In this document: one piece after another, positions 8,258 to 16,338 of the stretch
Layout of the letters: each line of letters begins with the position of its first letter
How positions within the stretch are numbered: the first letter of the stretch is position 1
Program-made: the position numbers and the translations under genes
The notes under the pieces: model-generated
What the model saw: the letters and a program-made list of their open reading frames with translations, nothing else
The model's database searches: none
Told to the model about the DNA's origin: nothing
DNA from: JAWLHU01 sp041690255
GTDB taxonomy: Bacteria; Bacillota; Sulfobacillia; Symbiobacteriales; Symbiobacteriaceae
Assembly (NCBI GenBank): GCA_041690255.1
Contig: JAWLHU010000004.1
Coordinates: 310,001 to 374,000 of the forward strand
DNA length: 64,000 bases
Direction of reading: 5' to 3'

Positions 8258-9121
8258 CTATCGCTCCATCGCACGGACCAGTTCCAGCAGCGACTGATTC
8301 ACCGGGGTCCCCACGCCGTAATCCCGGCCCCGCCGGACCACCTCGCCGTTGATCGCCTCGACCTCCGTCCGCCGCCCCCGCTCCAGGTCCTGGAGCATGG
8401 AGGAGCGGTTCTGGGCCGTCGCCGCCGCCACCCGGGCGACCTGCTCCACCGAGTCATCCGGCAGGATGACCCCCTCGGCCAGGGCCACGTGGTAGGCCTC
8501 GCGGGCAGCCTGCTCCATGAGCCGCCGAGCCGATGGGCGCTCCAGCAGTCCCCCGTTCGTTACCCGCAGCACCGCCGTCAGGGCGTTAATGCCGGCGTTG
8601 ATCACCAGCTTCGACCAGAGCAGCCGCGCCGGGTCATCCACCAGGCCGGCCTGGAGCAGCGCCGCCACCGCAGCCGCCCGCTCCGCCGCCATGCCCTCCG
8701 GAACCCAGGGCGCAATCCAGGTCGGCCCCTCGCCGCCGGGCCGAACGATGCCCGGGCCGGTCAGCGTCGCCCCCATGGCCGTGGTGCCCACCAGTACCCG
8801 CTCCGGCCCCGCCACCTCCGCCAGCGTCTCCGCATTCCCCAGCCCATTCTGCAAGGTCAGCAGGACCGTGGATTGGCCCACAGCCCCACCGGCCCAGGCC
8901 AGGGCCTCACGGGTATCGCCCGCCTTCACCAGGACCAGGAGCAGATCGACGGGACCATCTGCCCCACCACGCTCCACCGCCCGGCGCCCGTGCCCCTCCA
9001 CCTCGACCCAGTCCGGGCCCGGGGAACGGGCCAGGAGCCGGACCTCCACGCCTGGTATCCCCGCCAGTTCGAACCCCAGCCGGCAGCCAAGGGCCCCGGC
9101 GCCAAGAATGCCGATCCTCAC
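8258..9121 (-). CDS. panE: 2-dehydropantoate 2-reductase (ketopantoate reductase)
   Basis: 287 residues. PanE/ApbA reduces ketopantoate to pantoate with NADPH in pantothenate and CoA synthesis. Visible features are the N-terminal Rossmann motif GILGAGALG, the segment TLQNGLGNAETLA, the C-terminal domain signature LLWSKLVINAGINALTA with the catalytic lysine, and a conserved Glu region in RGRRTEVEAINGEVVR. Its start overlaps the panB stop by four bases (ATGA), so panB-panE form a coupled two-gene unit. A terminator follows. Confidence 0.93.
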   Translation of the reverse strand: MRIGILGAGALGCRLGFELAGIPGVEVRLLARSPGPDWVEVEGHGRRAVERGGADGPVDLLLVLVKAGDTREALAWAGGAVGQSTVLLTLQNGLGNAETLAEVAGPERVLVGTTAMGATLTGPGIVRPGGEGPTWIAPWVPEGMAAERAAAVAALLQAGLVDDPARLLWSKLVINAGINALTAVLRVTNGGLLERPSARRLMEQAAREAYHVALAEGVILPDDSVEQVARVAAATAQNRSSMLQDLERGRRTEVEAINGEVVRRGRDYGVGTPVNQSLLELVRAMER

Positions 9122-9969
9122 GACTCGCTCCCCCCATATCGAAGCGCCGCTTCCAACACATCCGGCTTCATCTTAAAGGAGTGCTCCGGCCCGGGGAATG
9201 CGCCGCTGGTCACGTCTGCCGCGTAGGCGGCCAGCCCCTCGGAGATCGCGGCCCCCGCCTCGGCGTACCGCTTGACGAACCGGGGCTGAAGCCGGTCGTA
9301 GAGGCCGAACATGTCATGCCAGACCAGGACCTGACCGTCGCAGTCCGGGCCGGCCCCAATGCCGATCGTGGGAATCCCGACCCGCCGCGTCAGGGCCGCC
9401 GCCAGCGGCGACGGGACCATCTCGAGCACCAGCGAGAAGGCCCCGGCCTCCTCCAGCGCCCTGGCATCCAGCAGCATCTGGGCCGCGGCCGCCGAGTCCC
9501 GCCCCTGCACCTTCCAGCCGCCCAGGGCGCCGGCGGTCTGCGGGGTCAGCCCCAGATGGCCCATGACCGGGATCCCCGCCCGGACCAGCGCCCGGACCGT
9601 CTCGACCACCGGCTCGCCGCCCTCCAGCTTGACCGCGTCGGCGCCGGCCTGGATCAGCCGGTTCGCCTCCGCGATCGCCTGGGCCGGGCTCACGTTGAAC
9701 GAGCCGAAGGGCATGTCGGCGATGACGAAGGTGCGGGGTGCGCCCCGCAGCACCGGCCGCAGATGATGCAGCACATCCTCCATGCTCACCGCGACCGTCG
9801 AGCTGTAGCCCAGCATCACCATGCCGAGCGAGTCGCCCACCAGGATCGCATCGACCGGAGAGCGGTCCACCAGCGCCGCGGCCGTAAAGTCGTAGGCGGT
9901 CACCACGCTGATCCTCCGCTGCCCCTTCAGCCCACGGAACCCCGGAACCGTCAGTCGCTCCTTCTGCAC
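9118..9969 (-). CDS. panB: 3-methyl-2-oxobutanoate hydroxymethyltransferase
   Basis: 283 residues, normal length. PanB transfers a hydroxymethyl group from methylene-tetrahydrofolate to alpha-ketoisovalerate, the first committed step of pantothenate synthesis. The TIM-barrel signatures are present: VVTAYDFTAA, the Mg-binding VGDSLGMVMLGY, KLEGGEPV, VMGHLGLTPQ, and the catalytic-glutamate region LVLEMVPSPLA with IGIGAGPDCDGQVLVWHDM. The start is GTG at 9969 after AAAGGGCGGG. panE follows in translational overlap. panC and panD are not in this window. Confidence 0.95.
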   Translation of the reverse strand: MQKERLTVPGFRGLKGQRRISVVTAYDFTAAALVDRSPVDAILVGDSLGMVMLGYSSTVAVSMEDVLHHLRPVLRGAPRTFVIADMPFGSFNVSPAQAIAEANRLIQAGADAVKLEGGEPVVETVRALVRAGIPVMGHLGLTPQTAGALGGWKVQGRDSAAAAQMLLDARALEEAGAFSLVLEMVPSPLAAALTRRVGIPTIGIGAGPDCDGQVLVWHDMFGLYDRLQPRFVKRYAEAGAAISEGLAAYAADVTSGAFPGPEHSFKMKPDVLEAALRYGGSES

Positions 9970-10028
9970 ACCAATCCCGCCCTTTCTCGTCTCGGCCCCG
10001 ACCGAGCGGGGTCCAAGCGCCTCCCGGG

Positions 10029-10976
10029 TTACTCGTACGCCAGATTCCCCGCCGGCAGTCCGCCCATGGGCCGGGCATGCCGGACCGCGTTCAACACCGC
10101 CTGTTCCACCGCCAGCGCCGCAGCGGTGCCGGCGGCGGTCACATCCACCTCCGGGCCGCCGGTGGCCAGACAGAAGAGCGTGTCACCATCGAACATGGTA
10201 TGGATCGGGGAGATGGTCCGGGCCAGGCCGTCGTGGGCCATGCGGGCCACCTTGTTCGCCCCCTCCTTCGAGAGGTTCCCACCGACCGCTACAACGCCGA
10301 TGGTCGTATTCTCCCCGAAGGCCTGTCGTGATTCGCCGCCCAGCAGCAGGCTGGTGGTGGAGGCAAAGCCCTCACCCTCAGCGGCCCGCGGTCCCGCGAG
10401 GATCACGCCCCGCTCCGGATCCCAGACGTCGCCGAACGGATTGACCGCCACGATCGCCCCGACGACCACATCGCCCACCTTGATCGTTGCGGTCCCGATG
10501 CCGGTCTTGGTCGCCCGGGCCACACCCAGCGCCTTGCCGGCGGTACAGCCGGTGCCGGCGCCCACGCAGCCCTGCTCGACCGGCCCGCCCGCCGCTGCCT
10601 CGCAGGCGGCGTAGCCCATGGCCTCGTCTGGCCGCACCTTGGATGAGCCTACGCCCAGGTCATAGAGGACGGCGGCCGGCACGATCGGCACGAGCGCATC
10701 GCCCGTGGGAAAGCCGTAGCCCCTCTCCTCCAGCCAGCGCATGGCGCCGTTGGCTGCAGCCAGGCCGAAGGCGCTCCCCCCGGCCAGCAGCACGGCGTGG
10801 GCCTGCTGGACCAGGTTGCCCGTCCGGCAGAGATCGGTCTCCCGGGTGCCCGGCGCCGAGCCCTCCACCGAGACCCCGACCACGGCCCCCGCCGGCGCCA
10901 GCACCGCCGTCACGCCGGTCAGGGCCTCCGGGTCGCTTGCATGTCCCACCAGGATTCCCGGAACATCGGTGATCAT
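10029..10976 (-). CDS. P1 family (DmpA-like) peptidase/aminopeptidase
   Basis: 315 residues of the DmpA/P1 family, N-terminal-nucleophile enzymes that autocleave into two chains and act as aminopeptidases or beta-aminopeptidases. The family core is clear: ITDVPGILVGHASD at the start, VLLAGGSAFGLAAANG, VPAAVLYDLG, GCVGAGTGCTAGK, and the cleavage/nucleophile region GENTTIGVVAVGGNLSK, where the nucleophile should be the Thr after Asn. The ATG at 10976 is set by GAGGAGGGG. It is co-oriented with panB-panE. A link to pantothenate or beta-alanine metabolism is possible only as inference. Confidence 0.88.
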   Translation of the reverse strand: MITDVPGILVGHASDPEALTGVTAVLAPAGAVVGVSVEGSAPGTRETDLCRTGNLVQQAHAVLLAGGSAFGLAAANGAMRWLEERGYGFPTGDALVPIVPAAVLYDLGVGSSKVRPDEAMGYAACEAAAGGPVEQGCVGAGTGCTAGKALGVARATKTGIGTATIKVGDVVVGAIVAVNPFGDVWDPERGVILAGPRAAEGEGFASTTSLLLGGESRQAFGENTTIGVVAVGGNLSKEGANKVARMAHDGLARTISPIHTMFDGDTLFCLATGGPEVDVTAAGTAAALAVEQAVLNAVRHARPMGGLPAGNLAYE

Positions 10977-11062
10977 GGTACCCCTCCTCACCGGATCAGT
11001 AAACCCGCAGAGCGACGCGGCAGAGGCCGCCCCCGTCTGTGCGGAAGCGGCCCGTTCTCTCA

Positions 11063-11614
11063 TTATGCTGCCTTACGGCTCCTGGAATCCGCCCTTCCGA
11101 CAAAGCCTGCCCGGTGAAGCGCCAGGCCCACCGCCACGACCACGACGACCGAGAGGGCCAGCTCAGCCACCCCGTGCGTCAGCCCGAGGGTCAGGACCAC
11201 GGAGCCCGGCAGGTATCCCCGCAGATAGATCAGCCCCAGGACCAGCACGGTGTTGGTCAGGGTGCCGATCACCGCCGATCCCGCCAGGGCTGTCACCAGC
11301 CCGAAGGAGCGGAGCGAGCGGAAGGAGTAGGCGGCGGCCGCCCCGATCAAGAGGCGCGGCCCCATGGCGATCAGGATATCCTTGAAGATCGCATTATCGG
11401 CCCGGAGCCAGGACATCAGCCCGAAAATGAAGCCCACGAACATACCGACACCGGGACCCTCAGCAACAGCGGCAATGATCACCGGGACGTGCATGATCGT
11501 GGCATTCTGACCCGTGGGCAGCGGAATGAAGCCGAGGAACGGAACGAGTCCCATGACAACCGAGACCGCGCCAAGCACACCGGCAATCGCCATCTTCCGG
11601 ACCGACATTCTCAT
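11063..11614 (-). CDS. ECF transporter S component (substrate not proven)
   Basis: 183 residues with five to six membrane helices and the S-component pattern: an N-terminal helix AIAGVLGAVSVVMGLVPF, followed by PLPTGQNATIMHVPVIIAAVAEGPGVGMFVG-type loops. S components bind a vitamin and dock to a shared ECF energising module encoded elsewhere. The position upstream of panB-panE suggests pantothenate or a precursor (PanT-like), but the family is sequence-diverse and riboflavin- or cobalamin-type ligands cannot be excluded. The start ATG at 11614 has GAGAGGG upstream. Confidence 0.75.
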   Translation of the reverse strand: MRMSVRKMAIAGVLGAVSVVMGLVPFLGFIPLPTGQNATIMHVPVIIAAVAEGPGVGMFVGFIFGLMSWLRADNAIFKDILIAMGPRLLIGAAAAYSFRSLRSFGLVTALAGSAVIGTLTNTVLVLGLIYLRGYLPGSVVLTLGLTHGVAELALSVVVVVAVGLALHRAGFVGRADSRSRKAA

Positions 11615-11712
11615 GGTGCATCCCTCTCATCAATAAAGTGGTGACGCCCATATTTGTGGAGTCCGTTTCAGTATAGTCCCTTAGGCTGTTCCTGTCACCC
11701 CCCAACCCGCGC

Positions 11713-11744
11713 AGGGACCGCCCCGCACAGGGCGGAGCGGTCCT
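11713..11744 (-). terminator. Hairpin downstream of the choice-of-anchor L gene
   Basis: AGGGACCGC / GCGGTCCT with an inner GC-rich stem (CCCCGC-AC-AGGGCGG). No U-tract on the minus strand. CCTTTGC follows on the plus strand. Confidence 0.45.
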
Positions 11745-11764
11745 TTGCACGGGTACCTCCACCA

Positions 11765-13273
11765 CTAGTTCACGTGGATGTAGGCGGTGCCCCGGAGCTT
11801 GTAGCCGAAGTAGACCATCACCTTCAGGGTCTGGCCCGGATCGACGTTGTACTCGCCAGACTCAAAGAGCTGGCTGTAGACGCCGGCGGCGTCCATCTCG
11901 ACCTGGTGCTCCCAGGTGTAGCCGGCGATCAGGGCGTTGGTCGCCGCATCCCGAATCCGGACGGTGACCGAGTGATCCTCGATCGGCTCGCCGCACTGAC
12001 CCCACTGGAACTGGATCAGGTAGTCGTCACCGTCATTGATATCGGCGTTCGGATCGAGGAAGGTGAGGACCGGGGTGCCTGAGTCAGGCGGGGGCGTCGT
12101 GACCGTGGCGGTCAGCCCGGCGTCATTCCAGTGGCCGCTGTAGTCACCTGCCTCCACCTCCAAGGCGTAGGTGGTGCTGTCGGCCAGGGAGAGCGTCACC
12201 GTGGTGTCGGTCGTGATCGCCTGGACGATTCCGTCCACCTTCACCCGGTACTGGACGGCGCCCGAATCATCGGTGGCGGCCGGCCACTCCAGGATCACAG
12301 CGCCGCAGGTCACATCGACCAGCAACTCAGCCCCCGCGGGCCACTCGGGCGGGGTGGAGTCGTCATCGCACGCATCGCCGATGCCGTCGCCATCCGCATC
12401 CTCCTGCCCCGGGTTCGGGACGAACGGGCAGTTGTCGTCGTCATCCGGAATGCCGTCATCGTCCGAGTCGGCATCGCCCTGGTCCAGACCGCTCATGAAG
12501 ATGAAGGAGTCGTAGACCTGGTCGCCGGCGTCGGCCACGGCCAGCTTGATATGGTTGTTCTCGTCCGGGTTCACATCCGCCTCGACCTCCATGACGACCG
12601 TGAAGCCGTCCATCTCCGTGTTGTAGGCGCCGCCGCCATCGGAGAGGTCGTTGTTAATGAAGAGCCCGGCGTTGGTGCCGCTGTTCACATTGTTGATGGA
12701 GACCGCGGTCGATGTGCCGGGTATGGTGGTGACGTTGACGCCGTTGACGAAGAAGGCGAAGACATCGTTGTAGCTGGAGCCGACCCACTCGTTATACTCC
12801 TCGGATCCGAAGACGAACTTGAAGTTCACCTTGTCCGTTGTGGGCACGAAGTCGAACTCCAGGATCGATGCGTCCTGGGTGGCGTAGCCCGGGATCAGGG
12901 CGTCCAGGTCACCGTCACCGGCAAGGCCGTTGGCCTCGCCGATCGAGTCCTCCACGTTCGGGCCCACGGCGTTATGGACAGAGCCACTGGAAAGGACGAT
13001 ACCGCTGTCGAAGGCGGCGTGGCCGAAGACGGCGGCGCCCCCGCTGAAGGTGCCGGCGGAGTGGTTCACCCCGGTGTAGGTCACGTTGCTGTAGGTAACC
13101 CCGCCGCCGACGAAGGCGGCTACGAGATCGCTCGCACTCTGCCCGCTCAGATCGCTGATCGCCAGCCCGGGCGGGTCGGCCTGGGCCACCTTACTGCCCA
13201 CGCCGGCCAGGGAGGGCATGATCAGCCCCAGGGCCAGCGTGCACGCGGTCAGCGCTTTCCATGTGCGCTTCAT
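11765..13273 (-). CDS. Secreted choice-of-anchor L domain protein with type-3 repeats and FN3-like domain
   Basis: 502 residues. A signal peptide (MKRTWKALTACTLALGLIM, AxA-like end at VAQA) is followed by a choice-of-anchor L domain (about residues 35-260: VTYTGVNHSAGTFSG, GIVLSSGSV, FVFGSEEYNEWV, NDVFAFFVNG, AVADAGDQVYDSFIFM). A calcium-binding thrombospondin type-3 segment follows (DADSDDDGIPDDDDNCPFVP, DADGDGIGDACDDD), then an FN3-like domain and a C-terminal beta domain. The ATG at 13273 is 11 bases after GGAGG. A GTG at 13279 is the alternative. It is likely an exported surface or matrix protein, and it is encoded just downstream of a SipW-signal protein in the same direction. Confidence 0.85.
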   Translation of the reverse strand: MKRTWKALTACTLALGLIMPSLAGVGSKVAQADPPGLAISDLSGQSASDLVAAFVGGGVTYSNVTYTGVNHSAGTFSGGAAVFGHAAFDSGIVLSSGSVHNAVGPNVEDSIGEANGLAGDGDLDALIPGYATQDASILEFDFVPTTDKVNFKFVFGSEEYNEWVGSSYNDVFAFFVNGVNVTTIPGTSTAVSINNVNSGTNAGLFINNDLSDGGGAYNTEMDGFTVVMEVEADVNPDENNHIKLAVADAGDQVYDSFIFMSGLDQGDADSDDDGIPDDDDNCPFVPNPGQEDADGDGIGDACDDDSTPPEWPAGAELLVDVTCGAVILEWPAATDDSGAVQYRVKVDGIVQAITTDTTVTLSLADSTTYALEVEAGDYSGHWNDAGLTATVTTPPPDSGTPVLTFLDPNADINDGDDYLIQFQWGQCGEPIEDHSVTVRIRDAATNALIAGYTWEHQVEMDAAGVYSQLFESGEYNVDPGQTLKVMVYFGYKLRGTAYIHVN

Positions 13274-13310
13274 ATGCACTCAATCCTCCAGTCTGCGGAG
13301 AGTCTCACCG

Positions 13311-13901
13311 CTACGGGTTGTTGGCCAGCTGCTCGGCGTAGGCGGTGAAGGTCACAACCGTGGAAAGCCCCTGGTAGGAGTTGTCCGCATCGAGCGGGAA
13401 CTCCACCCAGAAGTGCAGGTTGATCACATCGCCGACATAGGCCTCAATCGGGACGGGGAAGTACTGATCTCCGTTGATGAAGTCAGCGAGGGTGGCCGTC
13501 GTGACCACATCCATCCCGCCGGGGTCGGTGGTGACCACGACATTCAGCTTGTCGGCCAGGTACATGGATCCGGACTGGAGCGTCGCCCGCAGATGGGTCA
13601 GCTTGGCGTCCAGGCTGCCGATATTCTCGACCTGCAGGATCCGGTGATGCTCGTCGCCCGGGGCCCAGAGCCCCGTGGGATGGGCGTTTGGATCGACGCC
13701 GCCGCCGGCCACATCGATATAGAACATCGGGCCGGGGATCCCGTCGCCCATGTCGCGGTGGGCCTCGATCTCGAGGGTGCCAGAGACGAACTCCTGGGTC
13801 GCCGTCGCGGCACTGTCCGAGAAAAGGGCCAGGGTGAGCCCGCCGCCCGCCACGGCTGCCATGACCACGAAGGCCACGGCCATCATCCAGATGCGCTTCA
13901 T
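13311..13901 (-). CDS. SipW-dependent-type signal peptide protein (TasA/camelysin-like)
   Basis: 196 residues. The N-terminus MKRIWMMAVAFVVMAAVAGGGLTLALFSDSAA matches the SipW-type signal, in which a hydrophobic run ends 'G.T.A.FSD.a', followed by the typical FVSGTLEI. The rest is a beta-rich domain (ILQVENIGSLDAKLTHLRAT, VINLHFWVEFPLDADN), as in TasA/CalY proteins that build extracellular fibres. The ATG at 13901 is eight bases after AAGGAGG. No SipW peptidase lies nearby, so processing depends on one elsewhere. The gene pairs with the choice-of-anchor L protein downstream, suggesting joint surface roles. Confidence 0.8.
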   Translation of the reverse strand: MKRIWMMAVAFVVMAAVAGGGLTLALFSDSAATATQEFVSGTLEIEAHRDMGDGIPGPMFYIDVAGGGVDPNAHPTGLWAPGDEHHRILQVENIGSLDAKLTHLRATLQSGSMYLADKLNVVVTTDPGGMDVVTTATLADFINGDQYFPVPIEAYVGDVINLHFWVEFPLDADNSYQGLSTVVTFTAYAEQLANNP

Positions 13902-14042
13902 CTTCCTCTCCTCCTTCTCTACCTCCGGTGAGTGACGGAGCCGGCCGCCGGATGCTCCCGCCCGCTCACGCTCCTCGGTATCAGGGTAGAGGAACCGGCC
14001 CCTTCGCTCAACGAATTGTCCGACTTATAGCTGGGAGGGCAA

Positions 14043-14073
14043 GGAAAACCCGCCATCCCGGGAGGATGGCGGG
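14043..14073 (-). terminator. Intrinsic terminator after the CPBP gene
   Basis: CCCGCCATCC / GGATGGCGGG (14064-14073 with 14049-14058, minus-strand order) followed by TTTTCC. Confidence 0.8.
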
Positions 14074-14094
14074 CTGAGTCACACCGGTGAAGGA

Positions 14095-14961
14095 TCAGAC
14101 ACCCGGACGGGATGCCGGCGAGCGGGCCAGGAGCCAAGCCCCGATCAGAGCCATTACAGCAATCCCCACGAGGCCGCCCATCCCGCCCAGGACCGGGTCG
14201 GCATCACCATAGACCACCCGCCAGATCCCGTAGGCCTGGGAGTTGAACGCCCCGTGCAGGAAGGCGGTCAGGATCACCGAGCCGGTCCGCAGCCAGAGCG
14301 CCACCTGGGCCATGCCCAGGGCGATGGCCATGCCGCACATGAGCAGCACCCCGAGGTACGGATGGCCGGGGTAGTTGAAGCCGACCAGGATCAGTGGGGC
14401 GTGCCAGAGCCCCCAGATCATGCCGTAGATCAGGGTCGCCTTCCAGCGCCCCAGGGGCAGGAGCCGCGGCATCAGGTAGCCGGTCCAGCCAAACTCCTCC
14501 CCGAAGGCGAAGATGCTGTTCACCCACGGAGTGATAAAAGTCGTGACCAGCAGCAGGAGCAGGGTCGGGTTGGCCGGGATCGCTGACGGATCACCCCCTG
14601 CTGCGAGGGCCATTTCGACATACGCCCGCATCTCCCAGTCGGGGGTGCCCAGCCCGAGCAGGCCGGTCAGGCCGTAGATCAACCCGAAGAGCAGGGGCGC
14701 CGCGACCAGGATCAGGGCATACGGGCGCCAGGAGCCGAACCGGAGGCCGGCATCGGCGAAGCCCTCCCGGGTAATCCACCGCCGGACGATAAAGGCGGTC
14801 AGCGCCGGCACCCACATGACCCCGGCGACCACCAGTTGGGCATAGATGGGGGGAGCGCCATCGAACCGGACTCCCTGTGCGATCATCACACCCTCAATCG
14901 CCCAGGTGAGACCCATGGTAATCAGCAGGTACCAACCGATTCCGCGCCAGTTGACCATCAT
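14095..14961 (-). CDS. CPBP family intramembrane metalloprotease
   Basis: About 288 residues with roughly seven membrane helices and the three Abi/CPBP motifs: FGEEFGWTGYLMPRL (motif 1, paired glutamates plus Arg), GLWHAPLIL (motif 2, His), and FLHGAFNSQAYG (motif 3, His/Asn). These are Rce1-related intramembrane glutamic proteases. Some act in bacteriocin self-immunity or CAAX-like processing. The start is placed at the ATG at 14961, nine bases after GAAGGAG, because the ATG at 14970 overlaps the ribosome binding site. It is monocistronic, ends in a good terminator, and its target is unknown. Confidence 0.88.
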   Translation of the reverse strand: MMVNWRGIGWYLLITMGLTWAIEGVMIAQGVRFDGAPPIYAQLVVAGVMWVPALTAFIVRRWITREGFADAGLRFGSWRPYALILVAAPLLFGLIYGLTGLLGLGTPDWEMRAYVEMALAAGGDPSAIPANPTLLLLLVTTFITPWVNSIFAFGEEFGWTGYLMPRLLPLGRWKATLIYGMIWGLWHAPLILVGFNYPGHPYLGVLLMCGMAIALGMAQVALWLRTGSVILTAFLHGAFNSQAYGIWRVVYGDADPVLGGMGGLVGIAVMALIGAWLLARSPASRPGV

Positions 14962-15031
14962 TTGGATCATCTCCTTCTGCCGGTCCGACGCCTGGGCGGG
15001 GCGGAAAGTTCACTGGGTCACAAAGAACTGG

Positions 15032-15060
15032 TTGCATTTTTCTAGTGGAGACCATACACT
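15032..15060 (+). promoter_or_regulatory. Sigma-A-type promoter for the ABC-2 exporter leader
   Basis: TTGCAT (-35), a 17-base spacer, then TACACT (-10) at 15055-15060. Predicted transcription start is near 15067, about 25 bases before the leader peptide. Confidence 0.6.
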
Positions 15061-15092
15061 ACTACTATAGGTTCCGAGAGGGGTGACGTGCC

Positions 15093-15173
15093 ATGTTCTG
15101 CATCCATGCGACCCGGCTGCGCAACCGCATGGTCACGCATTCAGACACGCCCTCTCAGGAGCGGGTCCGCTGA
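15093..15173 (+). CDS. 26-residue leader peptide of the ABC-2 exporter operon
   Basis: A short ORF (MFCIHATRLRNRMV..., basic, 26 residues) with GAGAGGGG nine bases before its ATG lies between the promoter and an intrinsic terminator that ends about 60 bases after its stop. The arrangement promoter, small ORF, terminator, exporter gene is the classical layout of ribosome-mediated attenuation. The sequence itself is not recognisable. It could also be a chance ORF. Confidence 0.5.
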   Translation: MFCIHATRLRNRMVTHSDTPSQERVR

Positions 15174-15200
15174 CCATTGCCATGGCAATTGCGTCGAGCC

Positions 15201-15233
15201 GGCCGTAGCCCTGCGTGGGCTGCGGCCTTTTTT
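15201..15233 (+). terminator. Leader terminator (attenuator) upstream of the ABC-2 exporter
   Basis: GGCCGTAGCCC / GGGCTGCGGCC with a five-base loop and six T residues directly after. It lies within the leader, about 80 bases before the ATPase start. Upstream sequence contains a TTGCCATGGCAA palindrome (15177-15188) that could form part of an alternative fold. Confidence 0.8.
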
Positions 15234-15315
15234 GTGTTCCCGTAGGGCCGCCGCCCGCCGGGGTGATCCTCCTGAGCGTTCTGTACCACGCTGCGCAAGG
15301 AGGAACCAAACGAAG

Positions 15316-16338
15316 ATGACTGCGATTGAAGTAACAGACCTCACCCGGCGCTTCCGGGTCTCCCGCAAGGAGCCAGGCCTGGCCGGTGCTTTTGAGGCCC
15401 TGCTCCGCCCCCAGTACGAGACGAAGACCGCGGTCGATGGGATCAGCTTCGCCATCGCGCCCGGAGAGATCGCGGGCTACATCGGTGTGAACGGGGCCGG
15501 CAAATCGACGACGATCAAGATGCTGACGGGCATCCTGCTGCCATCGGGCGGGCGGGTCCGGGTCCTGGGCCGCGATCCGTACCGGGAGCGGGTAGCCAAC
15601 GCCCGGGAGATCGGGGTGGTCTTCGGCCAGCGAAGCCAGCTCTGGTGGGACCTGGCCCTGATCGAATCGCTTGACCTGATCGCCCGGATCTACGAGCTGC
15701 CGCCGGCCCGGTACCGCGAGCGGCTCGCCCTCTTCGCCGACCTGCTCGACCTGGGCGAGTTGCTGACCAAGCCGGTCCGGACCCTCTCCCTCGGCCAGAA
15801 GATGCGGGCCGAACTGGCCGCCGCCCTGCTCCATGACCCGAAGGTCCTCTACCTCGATGAACCGACCATCGGTCTGGATCTGGTGGTGAAGGAGCGCATG
15901 CGGGCCTTCATTCGCCGGGTGAACGCCGAGTCGGGGACCACCGTCCTGCTGACCACCCACGACTTGGGCGATATCGAGGAGCTCTGCCGGCGGGTGATCA
16001 TCATTGACCAGGGCACCCTGCTGTACGATGGTGCCCTGCAGAAGATCCAGGAGCGCTTCGGGCAGCACCGGCTCCTCACCTTTGAGACAGTGCCGGCCGT
16101 ACCGGGCAGCGTCGCGTTGCCGGATGGCGCCGACATGGTCGATGCGGCGGGCCACCGCCTCGTGGTCCGCTTCGAGCGGAACCGGCTGACCGCCAGCCAG
16201 GTCGCCCAGGCGGTCATGGCCCAGGTAGATGTGGCCGACTTCCAGCTCAGGGAGCCGGACCTGGCCTCGGTCGTCCGCCAGATCTACGGCGGGGCCCTGC
16301 GGAATGATGGGGCCGGCCGGCGGGAGGTGGCACGGTGA
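15316..16338 (+). CDS. ABC-2 type exporter ATP-binding protein
   Basis: 340 residues of the COG4586 class of ABC ATPases, partners of six-helix ABC-2 permeases. Motifs: Walker A GVNGAGKSTTIKML near residue 64, Q-loop GVVFGQRSQLWWDL, signature TLSLGQKMRAELA, Walker B VLYLDEPTIGLD, and switch His in LLTTHDLGD. A C-terminal extension of about 110 residues is typical of this group. The ATG at 15316 follows AAGGAGG (12-base spacing). It overlaps the first permease by four bases. Substrate unknown. Related systems export lipids, viologens or drugs. Confidence 0.92.
   Translation: MTAIEVTDLTRRFRVSRKEPGLAGAFEALLRPQYETKTAVDGISFAIAPGEIAGYIGVNGAGKSTTIKMLTGILLPSGGRVRVLGRDPYRERVANAREIGVVFGQRSQLWWDLALIESLDLIARIYELPPARYRERLALFADLLDLGELLTKPVRTLSLGQKMRAELAAALLHDPKVLYLDEPTIGLDLVVKERMRAFIRRVNAESGTTVLLTTHDLGDIEELCRRVIIIDQGTLLYDGALQKIQERFGQHRLLTFETVPAVPGSVALPDGADMVDAAGHRLVVRFERNRLTASQVAQAVMAQVDVADFQLREPDLASVVRQIYGGALRNDGAGRREVAR

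Noticed and set aside
8204..8260. AAGGAGGGCTGGCATG on the + strand as a start of a gene
   Set aside because: The frame runs antisense through panE with no protein-like character, and the site overlaps the panE terminator.
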